Source: an alpha proteobacterium U9-1i
Lineage (GTDB): Bacteria; Pseudomonadota; Alphaproteobacteria; Caulobacterales; Aquidulcibacteraceae
Direction of reading: 5' to 3'
Assembly: GCA_000974665.1 (NCBI GenBank)
Contig: BBSY01000003.1
Span: forward strand, 682,001-746,000
Length of the DNA stretch: 64,000 nucleotides
Shown here: positions 34,771 through 46,033 of the stretch, one piece after another
How the letters are laid out: each line of letters opens with the position of its first letter
How positions within the stretch are numbered: position 1 is the stretch's first letter
Notes under the pieces: model-generated
Seen by the model: the letters and a program-made list of their open reading frames with translations, nothing else
What the model was told of the DNA's origin: nothing
The model's database searches: none
Translations under genes and position numbers: made by a program

Positions 34771-35990
34771 GCGGTCACATGCACCGGGCACTTGGCCCAC
34801 ACGGTTTTAAACACGCTGACCAGCTCATCCATCAACGCATCGTCGTGGAATGGGCTTGGGGTGATGCGCAGCCGCTCGGTGCCGCGCGGCACCGTGGGAT
34901 AGTTGATCGGCTGCACGTAGATGCCGTGATCGAATAGAAGAATGTCAGAAATCTTCTTGCAACGCGCGGCGTCGCCGACGAGCACTGGCACGATATGGGT
35001 GGTGGATTCCGCCATTACCGGGATCCCGGCCTCGCGCAGCAAGGCCTTCAAGCGTTCGGAACGCTCCTGCAAACGATCGCGAAGGTGCGGGCACTCCTTC
35101 ACAATACGCAAGCTTTCAAGCGCGGCCGCCGCTATCGAGGGCGCCAGTGAGGTGGTGAAGATGAAGCCCGATGCGGTGGAGCGGATCGCATCGATCGCCG
35201 CGGCGGGTCCGGTGACGTACCCGCCCATCGTGCCGAACGCTTTGGCCAACGTGCCTTCGATGAAATCCACGCGGTGCATGACGCCGTCGCGCTCGGCGAC
35301 GCCACCGCCGGTGGGGCCGTAAAGGCCCACGCCGTGGACTTCGTCCAGATACGTCATCGCGCCGTATTGCTCGGCGATAGCGCAGATCGCCTCGATCGGA
35401 GCGGTGTCGCCGTCCATCGAATAGACGCTCTCGAAGGCGATCAGCTTCGGCGCACCAGCCGGCGCCTCGTTGATCAAAGCCTCAAGGTGCTGAATGTCGT
35501 TGTGCCGGAAGACGCGCTTTTCGCAATTGGCACGCTTGATGCCTTCGATCATCGACGCGTGGTTCTGCGCGTCCGAGAAAATCCAAAGATCGGGGAAGAG
35601 TTTCGCCAGTGTCGACAGCGTCGCGTCATTTGAAACGTATCCAGACGTGAACAGCAGCGCGCCTTCCTTGCCGTGCAGCGAGGCGAGCTCACGCTCAAGA
35701 TCGACGTGATAGCTGGTGGTGCCCGCGATGTTGCGCGTGCCGCCGGCGCCCGCGCCCACTTGGTCCAACGCCGCGTGTGCGGCGTCGAGCACCTCGGGAC
35801 TTTGGCCTTGGCCGAGATAATCGTTTGAGCACCAAACGACGATGTCTTTGAACGAACCGTCTTCCTGGCGTAAGCGCGCGTGGGGAAAACGACCGCGCTC
35901 GCGCATGATATCGGCGAAGACACGGTAGCGGCCCTCCTCGCGGATGGCGCTCAACGCTGTCTTGAAAACCTGTTCGTCTTCGGCCCGCAT
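34767..35990 (-). CDS. hemA: 5-aminolevulinate synthase
   Basis: A 407-residue PLP enzyme condensing glycine and succinyl-CoA, the first step of heme synthesis in alphaproteobacteria. Features: [58 protein letters not shown] and the PLP lysine in [17 protein letters not shown]. It is divergent from hemB across 104 bp holding a 16-bp palindrome, so both heme genes could share control. Confidence 0.97.
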   Translation of the reverse strand: MRAEDEQVFKTALSAIREEGRYRVFADIMRERGRFPHARLRQEDGSFKDIVVWCSNDYLGQGQSPEVLDAAHAALDQVGAGAGGTRNIAGTTSYHVDLERELASLHGKEGALLFTSGYVSNDATLSTLAKLFPDLWIFSDAQNHASMIEGIKRANCEKRVFRHNDIQHLEALINEAPAGAPKLIAFESVYSMDGDTAPIEAICAIAEQYGAMTYLDEVHGVGLYGPTGGGVAERDGVMHRVDFIEGTLAKAFGTMGGYVTGPAAAIDAIRSTASGFIFTTSLAPSIAAAALESLRIVKECPHLRDRLQERSERLKALLREAGIPVMAESTTHIVPVLVGDAARCKKISDILLFDHGIYVQPINYPTVPRGTERLRITPSPFHDDALMDELVSVFKTVWAKCPVHVTA

Positions 35991-36053
35991 ATCGCTTCCA
36001 AGCTCATTGTTCTGTGTGGTTTATACAAGTGTTCATCGCCTTAAAGAACTGGG

Positions 36054-36069
36054 GCGTGTGCGCACACGC
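36054..36069. promoter_or_regulatory. Perfect 16-bp palindrome between hemA and hemB
   Basis: GCGTGTGCGCACACGC is self-complementary over its whole length and lies 25 bases before the hemB ATG and 63 bases before the hemA ATG. Its place in the divergent gap suggests an operator acting on one or both heme genes. No known box (FNR, Irr or HrrA type) was matched with confidence. Confidence 0.45.
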
Positions 36070-36073
36070 TTGA

Positions 36074-37950
<1,877 letters not shown>

Positions 37951-38029
37951 GTCGGCTCCGGCGCTATCGGCGCTAGCGAACCAACCTAGTGCAATTGCCT
38001 TAAAATTCCTTTGATCATAACGCGTAACA

Positions 38030-38896
38030 TTAGTTACGTTTGGTCTCGAGCCGGGCGATTAAGCTCGACGTATCCCACCGCCGGCCGCCCATGTTCTGGA
38101 TTTCGGCATAATAGCCGTCGATCATCTTCGTGAGGTCGAGCTTGGCCCCGTTGCGCTCGGCCTCCTCCAGCACCAGCCCCAGATCCTTGCGCATCCAGTC
38201 GATGGCGAAACCAAACTCGAACTTGCCCTCAACCATGGTTTTCCAGCGATTTTCCATCTGCCAGCTCTGCGCCGCGCCTTTCGAGATCGCGGCGATCACC
38301 TTTTCAACGTCGAGATCGGCGCGCTTGGCGAAGTGAAGGCCCTCAGCGAGCCCTTGAACGACGCCGGCGATACAGATTTGATTCACCATCTTCGCGAGCT
38401 GGCCGGAGCCCGTTGGCCCGATCAAAGTGGTGTTGGCGGCGTAAGCGCGCATCACCGGATCAACCTCAGCGAAGGCGCCCGGCTCTCCGCCCGCCATCAC
38501 GGTAAGTCTGCCCGCTTCGGCGCCGGCTTGGCCGCCCGAAACGGGTGCGTCGAGAAAGCCAAGGGAGCGCTCTTCGGCCTTCGCCGCGAGCTCGCGCGCG
38601 AGTTCGGCGGACGCCGTGGTGTGGTCAACGAAGATGGACCCCGGGCGCATCGCGCCAGCGGCAGCGTCAAACACCTCGCGGACATCGCGGTCAGCGCCGA
38701 CGCATGCAAACACAATGTCGCGCTCGGCTGCGGCGGCGGTGATGGTCGAATAGGTCCGACCCTTGTTCCGTTCGACCCAAGAGCGTGCCTTTTCGTCGCT
38801 ACGGTTGAACACTGCAACATCGTGGCCGGCCTTGGCGAGATGGCCGGCCATCGGCGCGCCCATCACGCCAAGGCCAATAAAAGCGACCTTCGCCAT
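38030..38896 (-). CDS. 3-hydroxyisobutyrate dehydrogenase-like NAD(P) oxidoreductase
   Basis: A 288-residue beta-hydroxyacid dehydrogenase. The Rossmann start KVAFIGLGVMGAPMAGHLAK, the substrate-binding DAPVSGGQAGAEAGRLTVMA and the catalytic Lys in GQLAKMVNQICIAGV are typical. Candidate substrates are 3-hydroxyisobutyrate, tartronate semialdehyde or glyoxylate/succinic semialdehyde; the sequence does not decide. A GTG at 38902 overlaps the upstream TGA, but the ATG at 38896 has GGAGG at better spacing. It follows the flavin reductase gene. Confidence 0.88.
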   Translation of the reverse strand: MAKVAFIGLGVMGAPMAGHLAKAGHDVAVFNRSDEKARSWVERNKGRTYSTITAAAAERDIVFACVGADRDVREVFDAAAGAMRPGSIFVDHTTASAELARELAAKAEERSLGFLDAPVSGGQAGAEAGRLTVMAGGEPGAFAEVDPVMRAYAANTTLIGPTGSGQLAKMVNQICIAGVVQGLAEGLHFAKRADLDVEKVIAAISKGAAQSWQMENRWKTMVEGKFEFGFAIDWMRKDLGLVLEEAERNGAKLDLTKMIDGYYAEIQNMGGRRWDTSSLIARLETKRN

Positions 38897-38898
38897 TG

Positions 38899-39405
38899 TC
38901 ACAAACCCTCCGCTTCAGCGCGGCCGTAGCGGCCGCCGAAGAAAGTCAGCGCATCGCCAGCCTGGATGCGAAACTCACGCACTTCACCGATAATGATGAG
39001 ATGGTCACCCGCGATGCGTTTGTCATGGGTGACGCATGCAAGCTGCGCGACACCCGCGCCCTTCAACACAGGCGCGTTCGCCAACATCTCGACCTCGGTC
39101 GCAGCCAGAGTCTCGTGATCGGAATTGGCGAAGCGCTTGGCGATCTCACGCTCGTCTGCGGCGAGGATTGTAACGCCCCACGCGTTCGCCTCAGCGAAGT
39201 GGTCATAACGTTCGGATTGATCACCCAGGCACCACAAGATCAGCGCCGGTTTGAGCGACACCGAGGTGAACGAGTTGACGGTAATGCCGGAGAAGGCCCC
39301 GTTGGGGCGCGCCGCGGAGATTACGGTCACACCGGTCGCGAACGCGCCCATCGCGCGCCGAAACGCCTGATCCGAACTTGGCTCCATAAGGTCGTTACGT
39401 CCCAT
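38899..39405 (-). CDS. Flavin reductase family (FMN-binding) protein
   Basis: A 168-residue split-barrel flavoprotein. The family pattern FRRAMGAFATGVTVISAARP, GITVNSFTSVSLKPALILWC and DHLIIIGEVREFRI is clear. Such proteins provide reduced FMN or FAD to two-component monooxygenases, but no oxygenase gene is adjacent. ATGs exist at 39405 and 39387. It overlaps the start region of the dehydrogenase gene downstream. Confidence 0.88.
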   Translation of the reverse strand: MGRNDLMEPSSDQAFRRAMGAFATGVTVISAARPNGAFSGITVNSFTSVSLKPALILWCLGDQSERYDHFAEANAWGVTILAADEREIAKRFANSDHETLAATEVEMLANAPVLKGAGVAQLACVTHDKRIAGDHLIIIGEVREFRIQAGDALTFFGGRYGRAEAEGL

Positions 39406-39480
39406 CCACTCAACACGATCTTAACGCTGTTCGCTCAAAGTCGCCTCCTCTGAAACCCAAGAAATGGGCAACCCTGACTC

Positions 39481-40392
39481 ATGGCCGCAGCGGCAAATTC
39501 TCGCCCGATCGTCATCAAGAAGGTCAAAAAGGTCAGCGGCGGTGGTCACCACGGCGGCGCCTGGAAGGTGGCCTATGCCGACTTCGTGACGGCCATGATG
39601 GCGTTCTTCCTGCTGATGTGGCTGATCAACACCACCAGCCCCGAGCAACGCCGCGGCATTGCCGAGTTCTTCGCGCCTGCGAGTGTAAGCCGCGTCTCGT
39701 CAGGCGCCGGCGGACTTTTGGAGGGCACCAGCTTCGCCGAAGAAGGTGTGCGTCACGGCCATTCCGCACCGGTCGCGGCGGCGGCGGACCCGCAATACAC
39801 CTCGAACGCCACTGCGGAGAACCAGGAAAGCTCCGCCAACGCGCCCGGCCAAGCCACACCGACCGAGGACTCGCTTTCGCGCGCCCGCACGTTGCGGGAG
39901 AACGCCGAGTTCAGCCGCGCCGAACTTGCCATTCGCCAGGCCATGGCGGACATGCCCGACATCGCCGAATTGTCGCGTCAAGTGATCATGGAGCAGACGC
40001 CTGAGGGCCTGCGTATCCAGATCGTCGACCAGGAAGGCCGGTCGATGTTTAGCCCCGGCGAAGCGCAGCCCAACGATCGCGCCCGGCGCTTACTCGCTAC
40101 AATCTCCGGCGTTCTGGCCGATTTGCCCAATCGCGTGACGATCTCCGGACATACAGACGCTTCTGGCTCCGGCCGCTTCGCTTCCAACTTTGAACTCAGC
40201 GCCGAGCGCGCCAACGCCGCCCGCCGCATCCTTCAGGCCCAGGGCTTGCCGGCGAACCGCATCTATCAGGTCGCCGGGCGCGCGGATTCCGAACCGTTGT
40301 TCCCAGACGATCCGACGCTGCCCGGCAATCGCCGGATTACAATCACCCTGCTCCGCGAAGCCCCGCCCCTCCCCGTCAACCACGACTTGTAG
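39481..40392 (+). CDS. motB: Flagellar motor protein MotB
   Basis: A 303-residue stator subunit. The single transmembrane helix carries the proton-binding Asp34 (AYADFVTAMMAFFLLMWLI), followed by a plug/linker, a Ser/Ala-rich stretch, and a peptidoglycan-binding OmpA-like domain (RVTISGHTDASGSGRFASNF, ELSAERANAARRILQAQGL). The basic N terminus (VIKKVKKVSGGGHHGGAWKV) is typical. No motA lies beside it, so MotA must be encoded elsewhere, as in Caulobacter. Confidence 0.95.
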   Translation: MAAAANSRPIVIKKVKKVSGGGHHGGAWKVAYADFVTAMMAFFLLMWLINTTSPEQRRGIAEFFAPASVSRVSSGAGGLLEGTSFAEEGVRHGHSAPVAAAADPQYTSNATAENQESSANAPGQATPTEDSLSRARTLRENAEFSRAELAIRQAMADMPDIAELSRQVIMEQTPEGLRIQIVDQEGRSMFSPGEAQPNDRARRLLATISGVLADLPNRVTISGHTDASGSGRFASNFELSAERANAARRILQAQGLPANRIYQVAGRADSEPLFPDDPTLPGNRRITITLLREAPPLPVNHDL

Positions 40393-40422
40393 GCCGAAAC
40401 CGAAAATCCGGCCTTGCCGGAG

Positions 40423-40466
40423 TTGACAACCTTCGCGGACCTTTCTACCTTGCTTTTACAAGGTAG
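40423..40466 (+). promoter_or_regulatory. padR-pspC promoter with overlapping operator
   Basis: TTGACA (40423-40428) is followed after 17 bases by TACCTT (40446-40451). A perfect inverted repeat, CTACCTTG (40445-40452) and CAAGGTAG (40459-40466) with a six-base spacer, covers the -10 element. It lies nine bases before the padR ATG, so PadR probably binds it to repress its own operon. Confidence 0.72.
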
Positions 40467-40474
40467 CTTCCCAC

Positions 40475-40801
40475 ATGCCTCCACACGACGAAAAATTCGG
40501 CGGCGTTCGCAAGGGTCTTCTGGAGTTCGCGCTGCTCACGATCATCTCGGTTGAGAAGGTCTACGTGGCCGACATCCTGGAGATGCTCGCCGAAACGCCG
40601 TTCACCACGCAGGAAGGCACGCTCTACCCGCTTCTGTCCAAGCTCCGCCGCGAGGAGCTTGTTGACTACGAGTGGGTGGAAAGCGGCGCCGGGCCGCCGC
40701 GCAAATATTACAGCCTGACCGACAAGGGCCGAACCCACCTCACCGATCTCTCCGCCTATTGGCGGCTTCTCAACACCACTCTCGACAGCTTGGGGCGCTG
40801 A
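40475..40801 (+). CDS. PadR family transcriptional regulator
   Basis: A 108-residue winged-helix repressor. Family pattern: GVRKGLLEFALLTIISVEKV, QEGTLYPLLSKLRREELVDY and RKYYSLTDKGRTHLTDLS, with a short C-terminal dimerisation helix. Its stop lies three bases before the PspC-domain gene, so the pair is an operon. The inverted repeat over its own promoter fits autorepression. The inducing signal is unknown; membrane stress or lipophilic compounds are possible given the partner. Confidence 0.93.
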   Translation: MPPHDEKFGGVRKGLLEFALLTIISVEKVYVADILEMLAETPFTTQEGTLYPLLSKLRREELVDYEWVESGAGPPRKYYSLTDKGRTHLTDLSAYWRLLNTTLDSLGR

Positions 40802-40804
40802 ACC

Positions 40805-41911
40805 ATGGAACGCGTCGTCACCATCAATCTCAACGGCAACCCCTACCAGTTGGACGAAAGCGCCTATGGCGCGCTGCGGGCCTATTTGGAAGGCGCCGAA
40901 CGCGCGCTGGCTGACAATCCAGACAAAGCCGAGATCCAGCGCGACCTCGAACAGGCGATTGCGGAGAAGTGCGCCGCTTATCTTTCCGCGCACAAGACCG
41001 TCGTCGCGCAAGCAGAGATGACGCGCATCCTCGGAGAGATGGGCCCCGTCGGCGATGGCGATAGCGACACCGCGAGTGGCGCCTCCGAACGCGCAGACGC
41101 CGGAGAGCGCCCTACGCGCCGCCTGTATAGGATCGCCGAAGGCTCAAACATCGCGGGCGTTTGCACCGGCATCGCCGCGTTCTTCGATCTCGACGTCAAC
41201 ATCATTCGCATCCTGTTTGTTCTCAGTGCGATCTTCACCGGCGGCGGGACGATCCTTCTCTACATCGCGATGATGTTCCTTATCCCTTCGGCGCAAACCA
41301 GCGAACAATGGGCGGCCGCGCACGGCGCACCGTTCAATGCGCAAGAGGTGATCGACCGCGCCAAGCGCGAATACGGCAAATTTTCCAGCGAAGCGGCGCG
41401 CAATTGGCGCAAGGAAGAGCGCGTGTGGCGCCGTTCGATGAAGGACCAAGCGCGCCAATGGCGCCACAGCTGGGGCGGCTTTGAACCGCCGCCATCCGCT
41501 CCCGCGCAGCCGGTTGGCTACGCAACCCGCGTATTCGCCGGGCTTTTAGCCTTCGTGCTTTCGATTGTCACAGCCGCGTTGCTCATCGGCTTTCTGATCG
41601 CGTTCTTCTCCCTGCTGACCACTGGAGCGCTGATCGGTTGGGCGCCACCGCTGGATGTGCCGTTCTGGCTGGCGCTCGTCATACTTTGCATCGCATACGC
41701 GGCGATCGCGACGCCGCTCGGCTATTTGCGCCGCAGTTCTTACGCGATGGCGAGCGGCCAGCGCTATCATGGAAGCGGCGCGGACGGGTTTGCCACTTTC
41801 TTTGTCGTCGTGATCGTTGGCCTTCTCGCCTACGAACTTGTCCCAGAATTCCAGATCTGGATCGACAGTTTGCGCGCCTCGTTCGGAATGCTTGCGCTGC
41901 AATTCGTCTAG
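40805..41911 (+). CDS. PspC-domain membrane protein
   Basis: A 368-residue protein. Residues 1-80 are a cytoplasmic domain (VVTINLNGNPYQLDESAYGA, ALADNPDKAEIQRDLEQAIA), then a PspC domain at about 100-165 (RRLYRIAEGSNIAGVCTGIA, FFDLDVNIIRILFVLSA) with its transmembrane helix, then a linker rich in Trp and Arg and three more helices at the C terminus. It is co-transcribed with a PadR regulator, a pairing known from envelope-stress operons. PspB/PspA genes are absent here. Confidence 0.88.
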   Translation: MERVVTINLNGNPYQLDESAYGALRAYLEGAERALADNPDKAEIQRDLEQAIAEKCAAYLSAHKTVVAQAEMTRILGEMGPVGDGDSDTASGASERADAGERPTRRLYRIAEGSNIAGVCTGIAAFFDLDVNIIRILFVLSAIFTGGGTILLYIAMMFLIPSAQTSEQWAAAHGAPFNAQEVIDRAKREYGKFSSEAARNWRKEERVWRRSMKDQARQWRHSWGGFEPPPSAPAQPVGYATRVFAGLLAFVLSIVTAALLIGFLIAFFSLLTTGALIGWAPPLDVPFWLALVILCIAYAAIATPLGYLRRSSYAMASGQRYHGSGADGFATFFVVVIVGLLAYELVPEFQIWIDSLRASFGMLALQFV

Positions 41912-41942
41912 CGAGTTAGGGCCGAGGGTAGAGCCCCAACTC

Positions 41943-43025
41943 CTAACCCCACGGTCCTCGCGAGCGCGGCTTCATGGTCGCGCTCGCGTCCATTTCGGCG
42001 GGTGCGTCGCCGGGCGCGACACTTTGCGCGACGCGGCCGCCCGCGAATTTCGCCAACGCCTCGATCCGTTTCTCGATCGGCGGATGCGTCGCGAAAATGC
42101 TGGCGAAATCAGAGTGTGGGTTCTCGATGAACATTTCCCGCACTTCGGACGGCGCGTTGACCGCGGCGTTGCCAGAAATTTTCTGCAGCGCGGAGATCAT
42201 TGCGTCGGGGTTCTTCGTCAACTCCACTGCGCCTGCGTCCGCCAAGTACTCGCGTCGCCGTGAAAGCGAGAAGCGGATCACGATCGCCAGAGCGTACGCG
42301 ATGGCGATGATCGCGAGCGCCACGAGTATGGCGATAATTGCCCCGCCGCCAGAACTGCGGTCGGAAGACGAAGACGAACGGCGCGAGGAGCCCCCGCCCG
42401 CGAAACTCGCGTGGCGAAGGCCACGAAACGTCATCTCACCGACAAACGAAAAGATGCCGACGAAGATCACGGCAATGATCAGCAGCCGCACATCGGCATT
42501 GCGAATGTGCGTGAGCTCGTGTGCGAGCACGGCCTCAAGCTCCGCGTCGTCCAACGTGTTCATCAGCCCGCGCGTCACTGTGACTGAATATTGGCCTTCG
42601 TGCAGTCCAGTAGCGAAGGCGTTGAGCCCTTCGGTTTCCATGATCCGAAGCGCCGGCGTCTTCAGACCGCGCGAGATGCAGAGGTTTTCGAGGAGATTGT
42701 AGAGCTTGGGCTCTTCGATCCGCGTCACCGGCTTGGCGCCGGTCGCTGCGTCGATGATGTTTTGGTAGAACGCGTAGGCGATCCCAAACCAGAGGATCGC
42801 GCCTGCGAGCGCCCACGGCCAGGCGCCCGCCAGCGCCTTTGCCGCCCACACGAACGGCCCGACATTGGGATCGACGCCCGCGACGCTTAGCCCAGCAAAG
42901 CCCGCGTAGAGCAAGAACAGCCCGTATGTCAGCAGGACGAGCAAAACGGGAAACCCGGCCAGAAGCAGCACGGATTTCCCGTTATTGTTCCAGATGTGGG
43001 TCTGCAGGCCGTAAGCGGCGGCCAT
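41943..43025 (-). CDS. M48 family metalloprotease (HtpX-like)
   Basis: A 360-residue membrane zinc protease. HELTH at residues 169-173 (VLAHELTHIRN) is the zinc site, and the third ligand Glu is in RREYLADAGAVELTKNPDAM. Three or four transmembrane segments and a Ser/Gly-rich linker (SSRRSSSSSDRSSGGG) are visible. The C terminus (FATHPPIEKRIEALAKFAG) is M48-typical. It lies 15 bases after lemA on the same strand; the LemA plus M48 pairing is widespread, and a membrane-quality-control role is likely. Confidence 0.92.
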   Translation of the reverse strand: MAAAYGLQTHIWNNNGKSVLLLAGFPVLLVLLTYGLFLLYAGFAGLSVAGVDPNVGPFVWAAKALAGAWPWALAGAILWFGIAYAFYQNIIDAATGAKPVTRIEEPKLYNLLENLCISRGLKTPALRIMETEGLNAFATGLHEGQYSVTVTRGLMNTLDDAELEAVLAHELTHIRNADVRLLIIAVIFVGIFSFVGEMTFRGLRHASFAGGGSSRRSSSSSDRSSGGGAIIAILVALAIIAIAYALAIVIRFSLSRRREYLADAGAVELTKNPDAMISALQKISGNAAVNAPSEVREMFIENPHSDFASIFATHPPIEKRIEALAKFAGGRVAQSVAPGDAPAEMDASATMKPRSRGPWG

Positions 43026-43040
43026 GCGTTCAGCCTCCGC

Positions 43041-43619
43041 CTAGTTGAACTTCACTTGCGGGGGTGCTGCGTCCATCGAGGCGCGGCTGTCTTCGCCGAC
43101 GTCGAAGAACTCACGCGGGCCGAAGCCGAACGCGCCGGCGATCAACACGGCCGGGAATTGCTCGCGGCCGGTGTTATATTCGCCAATCGCGTTGTTGAAG
43201 AAGCGGCGCGCGGCGGCGAGCTTGTTTTCGATGTCTGAAAGCTCGGCTTGCAGCTGTTGGAAGTTCGAATTGGCCTTGAGGTCAGGATAGGCTTCGCTCA
43301 ACGCGATCAAGCGGCCGAGCGCCGCGCCGAGAACGCCTTCAGCCGCGCCCATGGCTTTCGGATCGCCGGTGCGCTCAGCGCTGACCGCGGCGTTCCGCGC
43401 CTGGATCACCGCCTCGAGCGTTCCCTTCTCGTGAGCGGCATAGCCCTTCACGGTCTCGACCAGGTTCGGGATCAGGTCGTGACGTTGCTTGAGTTGGACG
43501 TCGATGTCCGCGAACGCTTGGTTGGCGTTCTGCCGCAGCGCGACGAGGCGATTGTAGATGCCGATCAACAGCACCGCGATAACGACGGCGACGATCAGCA
43601 GAATAAGTCCGAGGCCCAT
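43041..43619 (-). CDS. LemA family protein
   Basis: A 192-residue protein with one N-terminal transmembrane helix (GLILLIVAVVIAVLLIGIYN) and the helical LemA core: VALRQNANQAFADIDVQLKQ, RHDLIPNLVETVKGYAAHEK, SEAYPDLKANSNFQQLQAEL and ARRFFNNAIGEYNTGREQFP. Biochemical role not established; it accompanies the M48 protease gene downstream. A GAGGGAG site precedes the ATG. Confidence 0.93.
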   Translation of the reverse strand: MGLGLILLIVAVVIAVLLIGIYNRLVALRQNANQAFADIDVQLKQRHDLIPNLVETVKGYAAHEKGTLEAVIQARNAAVSAERTGDPKAMGAAEGVLGAALGRLIALSEAYPDLKANSNFQQLQAELSDIENKLAAARRFFNNAIGEYNTGREQFPAVLIAGAFGFGPREFFDVGEDSRASMDAAPPQVKFN

Positions 43620-43738
43620 GAGCGCTCCCTCTTGCCGTAACCCAAGCGAGTCACAGCGTTACATATAGGAAACGCAAGCCTGGGGCACGTATGTTCTAGC
43701 GTGTGACCTAGGTCGCAGCGCTCTGGGCGGTTTGGCGC

Positions 43739-45985
43739 CTAGCCGATGACGTCGCTGAAGCGCCCAGAACGCGAGAAGCCCTTCGGCGCGACGCGGCCCG
43801 CCCCGCCACGCTTGCCCTTGTAGTCCTTCCACTCCGCCACTTGGCGGACGCGGCCGGCGCTGTCCTCCCAAGTCAGGCCCTCTTCCTTCGAGAACACCTT
43901 GGCGTCGGAGAGGCCCTTCTCGTGATAGCTCTGCAGCTTCACGCCTTTGCCACGCGCCATCTCCGGCAGCTCCGTTACCGGAAAGATCAGCAGCTTGCGG
44001 TTCTGGCCGATCACCGCGACCTGCTCGCCGTTGACGGGCGAGGCGGCCATGGCGCGGCCGGTTAGCACCTGCTTGCCCGATCGCTTCGACGCCAACATCT
44101 CGCTCTCGGCGACAATAAAGCCGTAGCCCTCGTTCGACGCCACGAAGCGCTTGGCGCCTTCCGTGTATACGAACAGCGCCACCGCCTCGTCGATGTCGCC
44201 GAGCTCAATTTGTAAGCGGATCGGCTCGCCGTGCCCACGTCCGCCCGGCAACTTGTGCGCGTCGAGTGTGAAGGCGCGGCCGTCGGAGGCGAACAGCAAC
44301 AGCTTGTCGGTGGTTTGACACTGGACGATGTGCTGGGCGTGATCGCCTTCTTTGAACTTGAGCTCCGTCATATCCGAGACGTGGCCCTTGATGGCGCGGA
44401 TCCAGCCTTTCTCGGAGAGCACCACCGTCACCGGTTCACGCGTGACGAAGGCTTCTAGGCTGATCTCGGTGTTGATCGCGGCGGCTTGGCCAAGCTCGCT
44501 GCGGCGCTTGCCCCAGGCCGTGCCGGGACCGAACAATTTGCGCGTCTCTTTAAGTTCGCCAGCGATCTTGCGCCATTGCTTGCGTGTGTCTTCGAGCAGC
44601 GCCTCGAGCCCCGCCTTCTCCTCGCGCAACGCCGCATCCTCACGGCGGATCTCCATCTCTTCCAGCTTTCGCAGTTGGCGCAGCCGCGTGTTGAGGATCG
44701 CCTCCGCTTGCGTGTCGTTTAGCCTGAAGCGCTTGATCAGTTTCTCTTTCGGATCGTCCTCGTTGCGGATGATGCGGATCACTTCGTCCAGGTTCAGGAA
44801 GACGATCAACAGCCCGGCTAACACGTCCAAGCGCGCTTCGATCTTCTTCAACCGATGTGCGGAGCGCCGTTGCAGTACGTCGCGGCGGTGATCCAGAAAC
44901 GCGCGCAGCACGTCCTTCAGGTTCATCACGCGCGGCGCGCCGGCGGCGTCGAGCACGTTCATGTTAAGCGAAATGCGGTTCTCCAGCGCCGAAAGCTTGA
45001 ACAAGCTTTCCATCAGCACCGCTGGCTCCACCGTGCGCGCCTTCGGCTCCAGCACCAGACGAATGTCTTCGGCGCTTTCATCGCGGACATCGCCGAGCAA
45101 CGGCGCCTTCTTGTCCTCGATCATCGCCGCGAGCTGCTCGACCAGCTTCGATTTCTGCACCTGATACGGAATTTCGGTGACGATGATCCGCCACATGCCG
45201 CGGCTGAGTTCCTCGGTGTGCCAGCGCGCGCGCAGACGGAAACCGCCGCGCCCCGTGTCATACGCCTCACGGATGCTTTCCTTCGGCTCGACGACAATAC
45301 CGCCGGTCGGGAAATCGGGCCCCGGCATCACCGCAAGCAGATCGTCGGTCGTCGCCTTCGAGTTCTCGACGAGGATCAACGCCGCGTCGATCAACTCGGC
45401 CACGTTGTGCGGCGGAATGTTCGTCGCCATGCCGACGGCGATGCCGGCGGAACCGTTCGCGAGCAGGTTCGGGAACGCCGCCGGCAGAACGACCGGCTCT
45501 TCGTTCGATCCGTCATAGCTCGGGCGAAAATCGACGGCGTCATCTTCAAGCCCATCGAGCAATGCTTCGGCGGCGACCGTGAGCTTGCTTTCAGTGTAGC
45601 GCATCGCGGCGGGGTTATCGCCGTCGATGTTGCCGAAATTGCCTTGGCCTTCGACCAGCGGATAACGCGAGCTGAAATCCTGCGCCAAGCGCACCAGCGC
45701 GTCGTAGATTGATTGGTCGCCGTGGGGATGGAAATCGCCCATGACGTCGCCGACGACTTTTGCCGATTTGCGCGGCATGGAATCCGGCGAGAGCCGCAAG
45801 CGCCGCATCGCGTAGAGCACGCGGCGATGCACGGGCTTCAAGCCGTCACGCACGTCCGGGAGTGCGCGGCTGGTGATGGTGGACAGCGCATAGGCAAGGT
45901 AGCGCTTGGCCAGCGCTTCGCCGATCGGCTCCTCAACAATGCGGCCGCCTTCCTCGGAGGGCGGTGATTTGATGTCGTCAGCCAT
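43739..45985 (-). CDS. parC: DNA topoisomerase IV subunit A
   Basis: A 748-residue type II topoisomerase breakage-reunion subunit that decatenates daughter chromosomes. Features: ALPDVRDGLKPVHRRVLYAM, FHPHGDQSIYDALVRLAQDF and catalytic Tyr130 in AAMRYTESKL. The C-terminal part is shorter than in GyrA and lacks a GyrA box, which supports ParC over GyrA. The quinolone-region residue after HPHGD is Gln91, where many enzymes have Ser. It ends the pyrE-to-parC series. Confidence 0.94.
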   Translation of the reverse strand: MADDIKSPPSEEGGRIVEEPIGEALAKRYLAYALSTITSRALPDVRDGLKPVHRRVLYAMRRLRLSPDSMPRKSAKVVGDVMGDFHPHGDQSIYDALVRLAQDFSSRYPLVEGQGNFGNIDGDNPAAMRYTESKLTVAAEALLDGLEDDAVDFRPSYDGSNEEPVVLPAAFPNLLANGSAGIAVGMATNIPPHNVAELIDAALILVENSKATTDDLLAVMPGPDFPTGGIVVEPKESIREAYDTGRGGFRLRARWHTEELSRGMWRIIVTEIPYQVQKSKLVEQLAAMIEDKKAPLLGDVRDESAEDIRLVLEPKARTVEPAVLMESLFKLSALENRISLNMNVLDAAGAPRVMNLKDVLRAFLDHRRDVLQRRSAHRLKKIEARLDVLAGLLIVFLNLDEVIRIIRNEDDPKEKLIKRFRLNDTQAEAILNTRLRQLRKLEEMEIRREDAALREEKAGLEALLEDTRKQWRKIAGELKETRKLFGPGTAWGKRRSELGQAAAINTEISLEAFVTREPVTVVLSEKGWIRAIKGHVSDMTELKFKEGDHAQHIVQCQTTDKLLLFASDGRAFTLDAHKLPGGRGHGEPIRLQIELGDIDEAVALFVYTEGAKRFVASNEGYGFIVAESEMLASKRSGKQVLTGRAMAASPVNGEQVAVIGQNRKLLIFPVTELPEMARGKGVKLQSYHEKGLSDAKVFSKEEGLTWEDSAGRVRQVAEWKDYKGKRGGAGRVAPKGFSRSGRFSDVIG

Positions 45986-46033
45986 TCTTGGCTCTTCTCC
46001 GAAACGACTCTCGGGCGCTTCTTCCCGCTTAAA

